From assembly GCF_000936425.1 (NCBI RefSeq), contig NZ_AVFK01000027.1, forward strand, positions 1 to 64,000: DNA of 64,000 nt, written 5' to 3'. The translations under genes and the position numbers were made by a program. The notes under the pieces were generated by a model. It saw nothing but the letters and a program-made list of their open reading frames with translations, was not told where the DNA came from and made no database searches. Shown here in pieces: positions 58,410 to 64,000 of the stretch. The DNA comes from Skermanella aerolata KACC 11604 (lineage in GTDB: Bacteria; Pseudomonadota; Alphaproteobacteria; Azospirillales; Azospirillaceae). Within the stretch, counting starts at the first letter, position 1. Each line of letters begins with the position of its first letter.

Positions 58410-58535
58410 GGCCTGCTAGATAGGCTTGCTATTCCAAAAGGTCAATGTCAGGCATTTTGGTTGAAACTAAGGCATTTGGTCCCATGTGACTGCTACAGCT
58501 TTTTGTAGTTTCATTGCATTTCCAGGGAGAGATTA

Positions 58536-60299
58536 GTGCCAGGGCATGACACGCCTCTTATCGCCATCATCGCCATCGGCCTCGCAATGGCCTTCGTTCT
58601 CGGCTTGGCGGCGCATCGGTTGCGCGTGTCGCCCCTGGTAGGCTACCTGCTCGCCGGTATCGTCGTCGGTCCTTTCACGCCCGGTTTCGTGGCCGACCAG
58701 GGACTGGCCAACGAACTGGCCGAGATCGGCGTGATCCTTCTGATGTTTGCGGTCGGGCTGCATTTTTCGCTGAAGGACCTGATGTCGGTCAGGACCATCG
58801 CCCTCCCCGGAGCGGTCGTTCAAATCGCGGTCGCGACGCTGCTGGGCATGGCGCTGGCGTGGAGTTTGGGCTGGACGATGGGAGCCGGGATCATCTTCGG
58901 TCTGGCGCTGTCGGTCGCCAGTACGGTCGTCCTGATCCGCGCCTTGCAGGAAAGACGCATCCTGGAAACCGAACGCGGCCGGATCGCGGTCGGCTGGCTG
59001 ATCGTGGAAGACCTTGTCATGGTGCTGGCGCTGGTGATGCTGCCGGCACTGAGCGGCGCCCTGGGAGGCGCCGGGGGGACGGCGTCCTGGCAGACGATCG
59101 CATGGTCGGCCGGCATCACCCTGGTCAAGGTCGCGACCTTCGTCGCCATCATGCTGATCGCCGGCCGGCGTATCGTGCCCTGGATCATGCACTACGCCGC
59201 CCATACCGGATCGCGCGAGCTGTTCCGGCTGTCGGTCTATGCCGTGGCGCTCGGCATCGCCTATGGAGCGGCGGCGCTGTTCGGCGTGTCGTTCGCGCTC
59301 GGCGCCTTCTTCGCCGGCATGGTCCTGGCCGAAAGTCCGCTGAGCCAGCGCGCCACCGAAGAAGCGCTGCCGTTGCGCGACGCCTTCGCGGTGCTGTTCT
59401 TCGTGTCGGTCGGCATGCTGTTCGATCCCGGCGTCCTGATCCGGTCGCCCTGGTCGGTGCTCGGCACCGTCGCGATCATCATCGTCGGCAAGACCATCGC
59501 CGCCTTCCTAATCGTCAAGGCCTTCGGCCGCTCGAATTCCACCGCCCTGACGATTTCCGCCAGTCTGGCGCAGATCGGCGAGTTCTCGTTCATCCTGGCC
59601 GGCCTGGGCGTCAGCATGGGCGTGCTGCCGACGGAGGGGCGGGACCTGATCCTGGCCGGCGCCATCATCTCCATCCTGCTGAACCCGTTCGTCTTCATGG
59701 CTTTCGAGAAGCTGCGTCCGGCGCCGAAACCCGCCCTTGCGGGTCCCGGCGTCTACACGCCGGCCGCTCCCGAGACAGAACCCGCTAAACCCCTTGCTGC
59801 CGTGGTCGCGGACGAGGAAGCTGTCCCGCTTAAAGCCAGCTCCCTGACCGGGCACGACGTCATCGTCGGGTATGGCCGCGTCGGTTCGCTGGTCGGTTCA
59901 GGCCTGCGTGCCGCAGGCCGCCCGGTGCTCGTGTTCGAGGAACGCCTTGACGAGGTCGCCGCCGCTCGCCGGGACGGTGCCGAGGTCTTCGTCGGCAATG
60001 CCGCCGATCCCCGCGTGCTGGCGACCGCGAACCTGCATGAAGCCCGTCGTCTCTTCGTGACTGTGCCGGAAGCCTTCGAGGCGGGGCAGGTGGTCGAACA
60101 GGCGCGCGCCGCCAATCCTGGGCTGGAAATCATCGCGCGAGCCCATACGAGTGCCGCGGTCGGGCATCTGGAAGAGATGGGATGTTCGCTGGCGGTCATG
60201 GGTGAGCACGAGATCGCCATGCGGATGCTCGAGCATGTCGGCGTGGACGAGGCGCCGCCGGGTTCCGGCGCGGACAAGGGCGTGCTCCCGGGGAAGTGA
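58536..60299 (+). CDS. KefB/CPA2-type monovalent cation:proton antiporter with TrkA-N domain
   Basis: 587 residues from GTG 58536, with AGGGAGA 5 bases upstream. The membrane part (about 1-385, some 12-13 spans) has the CPA2 features LVGYLLAGIVVGPFTPGF and FALGAFFAGMVLAESPLSQRA. A linker leads to a Rossmann TrkA-N/RCK domain (about 427-550) with DVIVGYGRVGSLVGSGL (G-x-G-x2-G). It most likely exchanges K+ for H+. No glutathione-regulated ancillary subunit (KefF/G) is beside it. Confidence 0.93.
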   Translation: MPGHDTPLIAIIAIGLAMAFVLGLAAHRLRVSPLVGYLLAGIVVGPFTPGFVADQGLANELAEIGVILLMFAVGLHFSLKDLMSVRTIALPGAVVQIAVATLLGMALAWSLGWTMGAGIIFGLALSVASTVVLIRALQERRILETERGRIAVGWLIVEDLVMVLALVMLPALSGALGGAGGTASWQTIAWSAGITLVKVATFVAIMLIAGRRIVPWIMHYAAHTGSRELFRLSVYAVALGIAYGAAALFGVSFALGAFFAGMVLAESPLSQRATEEALPLRDAFAVLFFVSVGMLFDPGVLIRSPWSVLGTVAIIIVGKTIAAFLIVKAFGRSNSTALTISASLAQIGEFSFILAGLGVSMGVLPTEGRDLILAGAIISILLNPFVFMAFEKLRPAPKPALAGPGVYTPAAPETEPAKPLAAVVADEEAVPLKASSLTGHDVIVGYGRVGSLVGSGLRAAGRPVLVFEERLDEVAAARRDGAEVFVGNAADPRVLATANLHEARRLFVTVPEAFEAGQVVEQARAANPGLEIIARAHTSAAVGHLEEMGCSLAVMGEHEIAMRMLEHVGVDEAPPGSGADKGVLPGK

Positions 60300-60642
60300 C
60301 CGAAGGCCGGCGTCCGCTTCGCCTGAGGTGGACACCATCCTGCTCATGGGTAAAATCAAGCCGCACAGTCGCCCCGGCCTTCGAAACATGAGGCCACTTG
60401 GGCTGACGAAAACGATAGATTGTTTTCCGTTTTTGCTGAAACAAATTCCATGATATTTAAGATGCAGGTATCTCTTCCGATCGAGTGACACCATGGCTTG
60501 GCGGCAGTTTTATTGTGCGGTGCGGCAAAGCTACTTGGTCATCCTCTCGATCTCCCGCCTTCCGATCGGCCCGCCTGTGAACGCTGGCGCCGGCCAAGCC
60601 TAAAAATCAAGCAATAACATGATCAACAGGGAGGGAGGCTGT
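60300..60642. other. 343-base intergenic region before the TRAP genes
   Basis: No gene supported. A 10-bp inverted repeat CGAAGGCCGG (60301-60310) / CCGGCCTTCG (60374-60383) is far apart. The stretch 60411-60470 is AT-richer and may hold the dctQ promoter. No sigma-54 core with the right GG-N10-GC spacing was found. Confidence 0.4.
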
Positions 60643-61230
60643 ATGCAAGGGCTCCTGATTGCCATCGACAAGGTAAATACCTGGGTCGGTAAGATTTTCT
60701 CATGGTCGATCCTCGCCATGACGTTTGTCATCGTATACGAGGTCTTCAGCCGCTACGTCTTCAGCGCGCCGACCACCTGGGCATACGATGTCAGCTACAT
60801 GCTGTATGGGACGCTGTTCATGATGGCAGGCCCCTATGCACTGTCGCGCAACGGCCATGTCAGGGGTGACTTCCTGTATCGCAAGTGGTCGCCAAGGGTC
60901 CAGGCCACCGTCGACCTGACGCTCTACATCCTGTTCTTCTTCGCGGCGGTTCTGGCACTGATCTACTCGGGCTGGGGCTTCTTCAAGATCTCCTACATGT
61001 TCAACGAGCGCTCGGCGTTCAGTCCCGACGGACCGCCGATGTGGCCGTTCAAGATGCTGATCCCGCTGGTCGGCGTGCTGATGCTGCTTCAGGGCTTGGC
61101 GGAGAGCGTCCGCTGCGTCATCTGCATCCGCAATGGCTGGTGGCCGCAACGCCTACAGGATGTCGAGGAACTCGAACAGCAGATCCTGGCCGAAGCGGCG
61201 GAACGCCGGGAAGCGGGGCTGGCCCGATGA
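60643..61230 (+). CDS. TRAP transporter small permease (DctQ family)
   Basis: 195 residues from ATG 60643, chosen because GGGAGGGAGG lies 4 bases upstream; a 203-residue start at 60619 is not needed. Four membrane spans: IFSWSILAMTFVIVYEVFSRYVF, DVSYMLYGTLFMMAGPYALS, ATVDLTLYILFFFAAVLALIYS and LIPLVGVLMLLQGLAESV. It is the small membrane subunit of a secondary solute importer. The stop overlaps the dctM start as ATGA. No binding protein (DctP) gene is adjacent inside the window. Confidence 0.92.
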   Translation: MQGLLIAIDKVNTWVGKIFSWSILAMTFVIVYEVFSRYVFSAPTTWAYDVSYMLYGTLFMMAGPYALSRNGHVRGDFLYRKWSPRVQATVDLTLYILFFFAAVLALIYSGWGFFKISYMFNERSAFSPDGPPMWPFKMLIPLVGVLMLLQGLAESVRCVICIRNGWWPQRLQDVEELEQQILAEAAERREAGLAR

Positions 61231-62549
61231 CCGATCCGCAACTCGGCCTCACCATGCTCGTCCTGTTCATCGGGGCGATCACACTGGGCTTCCCCATCGC
61301 CTTCACCCTGATGGCGCTGGGCCTTGGCTTCGGCTACATGGGTATGGGAGACGCGATCTTCAGCCTGTTCGTTCAGCGCACCTACGCTGTCATGTCGAAC
61401 GACGTGCTGATCTCCATCCCGCTGTTCGTCTTCATGGGGTATATGGTCGAACGCGCCAATATCCTGGACCGGCTGTTCCGGTCGATCCAGATGACGTTCG
61501 GGCGCATGCCCGGTTCGCTGGCGGTGGCCACCCTCGCCACATGCGCCCTGTTCGCCACCGCTACCGGCATCGTCGGCGCCACGGTGACCCTGATGGGCCT
61601 GCTGGCCTTCCCGGCGATGCTCCGTGCCCGCTACGACACGCGGCTCGCGGCAGGCGTCGTCTGCGCCGGCGGATGCCTGGGCATCCTGATCCCGCCCTCG
61701 GTCATGCTGATCCTGTACGGCGCCACGGCGGGCGTTTCGGTGGTCAAGCTCTACGCGGCGGCATTCATCCCCGGACTAATGCTGACCGGCTTCTACATGC
61801 TCTATGTCGTGGGGATAGCCTTCTTCCGCCCCGCCATGGCGCCGCCGCCACCGCCCGAGATGCTGCGCGACGCAACTTGGGGACGGGCACTGTCCGAACT
61901 GGCGCGTTCGTTCCTGCCGCTGACGGCCCTGATCTTCTCGGTGCTTGGGGCCATCCTGTTCGGCCTCGCGACGCCGTCGGAAGCCGCCGCCATGGGAGCC
62001 TTGGGAGCCATCATCCTGGCGGCATGCTACCGGGCATTGACCTTCGGGAAGCTGAAGGAATCGGTGTTCCTGACCGGACGGACCACCGCCATGGTGTGCT
62101 GGCTGTTCGTCGGTTCCTTCATCTTTTCCTCGGTGTTCGGCTATCTGGGCGGCCAGAGCGTGATCGAGGAGTTCGTGATGAGCCTCAATCTGAATCCGGT
62201 CACCTTCATGATCCTGGCGCAGGCGATCATCTTCGTGCTGGGCTGGCCGCTGGAATGGACCGAGATCATCATCATCTTCGTGCCGATCTTCCTGCCGCTG
62301 CTGGATAACTTCGGCATCGATCCGCTGTTCTTCGGGATCATGGTGGCGCTCAACCTCCAGACCTCGTTCCTGTCGCCGCCGATCGCGATGGCGCCGTTCT
62401 ACCTGAAGGGCGTCGCTCCCAAGCATGTCACGATCGAGCAGATCTTCGCCGGCGTCATGCCGTTCCTCGGCATCGTCGTCGTTTGCCTGCTGATCCTCTA
62501 CGTCTTCCCGGAGGTGGCGCTGTGGCTGCCCGACGCCGTCTATAATTGA
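61227..62549 (+). CDS. TRAP transporter large permease (DctM family)
   Basis: 440 residues from ATG 61227 overlapping the dctQ stop. About 12 spans; family motifs include IPLFVFMGYMVERANI, ATCALFATATGIVGATVTLMGLLAFPAML and GGCLGILIPPSVMLILYG, and ALNLQTSFLSPPIAMAPFYLKG near the C terminus. It is the sodium-driven channel subunit. The following larA gene, 118 bases downstream on the same strand, suggests the transported compound may be a 2-hydroxy acid; that is inference. Confidence 0.94.
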   Translation: MTDPQLGLTMLVLFIGAITLGFPIAFTLMALGLGFGYMGMGDAIFSLFVQRTYAVMSNDVLISIPLFVFMGYMVERANILDRLFRSIQMTFGRMPGSLAVATLATCALFATATGIVGATVTLMGLLAFPAMLRARYDTRLAAGVVCAGGCLGILIPPSVMLILYGATAGVSVVKLYAAAFIPGLMLTGFYMLYVVGIAFFRPAMAPPPPPEMLRDATWGRALSELARSFLPLTALIFSVLGAILFGLATPSEAAAMGALGAIILAACYRALTFGKLKESVFLTGRTTAMVCWLFVGSFIFSSVFGYLGGQSVIEEFVMSLNLNPVTFMILAQAIIFVLGWPLEWTEIIIIFVPIFLPLLDNFGIDPLFFGIMVALNLQTSFLSPPIAMAPFYLKGVAPKHVTIEQIFAGVMPFLGIVVVCLLILYVFPEVALWLPDAVYN

Positions 62550-62595
62550 TCGCATAGCAGACTACTCGCTAAACGAACTATCTCGTCCAGGCTGT

Positions 62596-62635
62596 GGCGG
62601 CTACCATATATGAACCGGCATATAGGGTAGCCGCC
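62596..62635. promoter_or_regulatory. Long hairpin/palindrome just upstream of larA
   Basis: GGCGGCTACCATATATG (62596-62612) pairs with its complement (62619-62635) in 16 of 17 positions around the six-base loop AACCGG. It ends 32 bases before the larA start and 20 before its ribosome site. No T run follows, so it is not a terminator. It could be an operator or an mRNA structure acting on larA translation. Confidence 0.7.
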
Positions 62636-62667
62636 GCATCTGAATGAGAAACGTTGAGGAGTTGGTC

Positions 62668-63966
62668 ATGGAGCCGTACAAGACCGTCGATATCGCCTTC
62701 GGACGCGGACACCTGACGGTAGGGCTGCCCGAACGGGCCGAGGCTACCGTGATCCGCAAGGCGACATTGCCCAAGCTGGCGGACCAGACCGGCGCCATCC
62801 ATGCCGCCTTCGACAACCCAATCGACGCGCCGCCGTTGGCGACGCTGGCTCAGGGGCGCAAGAGCGCCTGCATCCTGATCTGCGATATCACCCGCCCTGT
62901 CCCGAACCGCCTGTTCCTCCGCCCCATGATCGAGACGATGATGGCGGCCGGCATCCCCAAGGACGGCATCACCGTCCTGATCGCGACGGGCCTGCATCGC
63001 CCCAACGAGGGCGTCGAGATGGCCGAACTGGTCGGCGACCCGTGGGTGCTCGATAATGTCAGGGTGGAAAACCACTTCGCGATGCGCGACGAGGACCATG
63101 TGGATTTGGGCATGACCGCGACGCGCGAGACGCCGGTCCGGATCGACCGCCGTTTCGTCGAAGCCGACCTCCGCATCGCCACCGGCCTGGTCGAGCCGCA
63201 CTTCATGGCCGGCTGGTCGGGCGGCCGCAAGGTGGTGGCCCCCGGCGTCGCCGGTCACGAGACGATCCGCACCTTCCATTCCGCCCGCTTCATGGAAGAC
63301 CCGCTGGCCGTTCAGTGCAATCTGGTCGGCAACCCGCTGCACGAGGAGCAGCTTGAGATCGTCCGGACCCTTGGCGAGATCTATGCGCTGAACACGGTGA
63401 TCGACGAGGACCGCGACCTCGTCCATGTCACCTTCGGCGAGATCATCGCCAGCCATCTGGCCGCCGTTGAGTTCATCCAGGACGTCACCCGCATCAAGGT
63501 GCCCCGGCGCTTTAAGACGGTCGTGACCTCCTCCGCCGGCTACCCGCTCGATAAGACCTATTACCAGACCGTCAAGGGCATGGTGACGCCTCTCGACATC
63601 CTGGAGCCGGGCGGGACGCTGATCATCGCGTCGGCCTGCTCCGAAGGCATGGGCTCGAAGGAGTTCCGCGACGCCCAGACCCGGCTGGTCGAGCTTGGCC
63701 CCGACCGCTTCCTCGCCACTCTGACGGCCAAGACCTTGGCCGAGGTGGACGAGTGGCAGACCGAGATGCAGTTGAAGCCGATGCGGATCGGACGGGTCAT
63801 GCTCTATACCTCCGGCCTCGACGCGGAGGAGCGGCGCATCACCGCGGTCGAAGTCATCGGCGACCTCGACGCCGCCGTGGCCGAGAGCATCCAGCGCCAC
63901 GACGATCCGCATGTCGCGATCATCCCCGAAGGACCCTATGTGGTCCCGGTCCATGAGGCGGCATGA
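62668..63966 (+). CDS. larA: LarA-family nickel-pincer enzyme (lactate racemase-like)
   Basis: 432 residues from ATG 62668, with GAGGAG 6 bases upstream; an earlier ATG at 62644 lies before that site. LarA-family features: LICDITRPVPNRLFLRPMIE (about 77-96), VLIATGLHRPNEG with the catalytic His, RIATGLVEPHFMAGWSGGRKVVAPG with His and Lys (about 173-197). In LarA the Ni-pincer nucleotide is bound through such a Lys, and His residues take part in hydride transfer. The substrate may be lactate or another 2-hydroxy acid. A larC-like gene overlaps its stop, supporting cofactor synthesis here. Confidence 0.9.
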   Translation: MEPYKTVDIAFGRGHLTVGLPERAEATVIRKATLPKLADQTGAIHAAFDNPIDAPPLATLAQGRKSACILICDITRPVPNRLFLRPMIETMMAAGIPKDGITVLIATGLHRPNEGVEMAELVGDPWVLDNVRVENHFAMRDEDHVDLGMTATRETPVRIDRRFVEADLRIATGLVEPHFMAGWSGGRKVVAPGVAGHETIRTFHSARFMEDPLAVQCNLVGNPLHEEQLEIVRTLGEIYALNTVIDEDRDLVHVTFGEIIASHLAAVEFIQDVTRIKVPRRFKTVVTSSAGYPLDKTYYQTVKGMVTPLDILEPGGTLIIASACSEGMGSKEFRDAQTRLVELGPDRFLATLTAKTLAEVDEWQTEMQLKPMRIGRVMLYTSGLDAEERRITAVEVIGDLDAAVAESIQRHDDPHVAIIPEGPYVVPVHEAA

Positions 63967-64000
63967 GCCGTCGGCATATCCATCTCGATGTCGTCGGCGG
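63963..64000 (+). CDS. larC: Start of a LarC-like gene (partial)
   Basis: ATG 63963 overlaps the larA TGA as ATGA and opens the frame MSRRHIHLDVVGG, cut off by the window edge. LarC (nickel insertion for the Ni-pincer cofactor) typically begins with a short His/Leu-Asp...G-G-I-x-G-D-M-F sequence, and HIHLDVVGG fits its first half. Only 12 codons are visible, so the call depends strongly on context. Confidence 0.7.
   Translation, partial: MSRRHIHLDVVG

Noticed and set aside
60301-60383. 10-bp inverted repeat CGAAGGCCGG/CCGGCCTTCG after the antiporter gene
   Set aside because: Arms are 63 bases apart without supporting structure or T run; may be chance in GC-rich DNA.

Overview
The window looks like a chromosomal segment of a high-GC alphaproteobacterium, most likely in the Rhodospirillales/Azospirillaceae (Azospirillum or Skermanella type). 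Reasons: an ALA-synthase type hemA, the LexA box form GAAC-N7-GAAC, PhyR, NasT-controlled nitrate assimilation, and the family content of nearly every gene. The genus is inferred, not proven.

Layout. 1-12.7 kb is the conserved translation/transcription block: end of tuf, tRNA-Trp, secE, nusG, rplK, rplA, rplJ, rplL, rpoB, rpoC, closed by a strong terminator. 12.7-24.8 kb is mixed: an MNT-HEPN pair whose HEPN gene is frameshifted, a TPR/OGT-like glycosyltransferase, a DUF1186/SEC-C gene cut by an in-frame stop, a degenerate HPt-receiver protein, a PadR-like regulator, hemA, a class III aminotransferase, a GT4 glycosyltransferase, and an AT-richer islet with two coupled unknown genes.

24.8-35.3 kb is a complete nitrate assimilation operon on the minus strand (nrtA-nrtB-nrtD-nirB-nirD-nasA-cobA) with nasT behind it. 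Its leader carries a clean sigma-54 promoter and a two-hairpin ANTAR target overlapping an intrinsic terminator, so the control circuit can be read from sequence: sigma-54 initiation, then NasT antitermination. CobA supplies siroheme precursor for NirB. 35.5-47 kb holds an antitoxin-like orphan, a GST, hemN with an FNR box, small membrane proteins, an orphan imuA with a LexA box, a CBS protein, an M48 protease, phyR, a cytochrome b561/cytochrome c' pair and a glycosyltransferase.

47.2-52.2 kb is a signalling-like cluster: an unknown protein, a benzoate-CoA-ligase-like enzyme, a REC-PAS protein, and a membrane protein with RpfC-like sensor, receiver and HPt domains but no histidine-kinase core and an Asp where the HPt His should be. 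After a ChbG/HpnK deacetylase come a marR-HlyD-MFS efflux operon with twin TAAGC-N2-GCTTA operators, a standalone 25-codon ORF with a Shine-Dalgarno able to pair over 14 nt with the 16S tail, a KefB-type antiporter, and at the right edge TRAP dctQM followed by larA and the first codons of larC. No CRISPR array, prophage or intact insertion sequence was seen.
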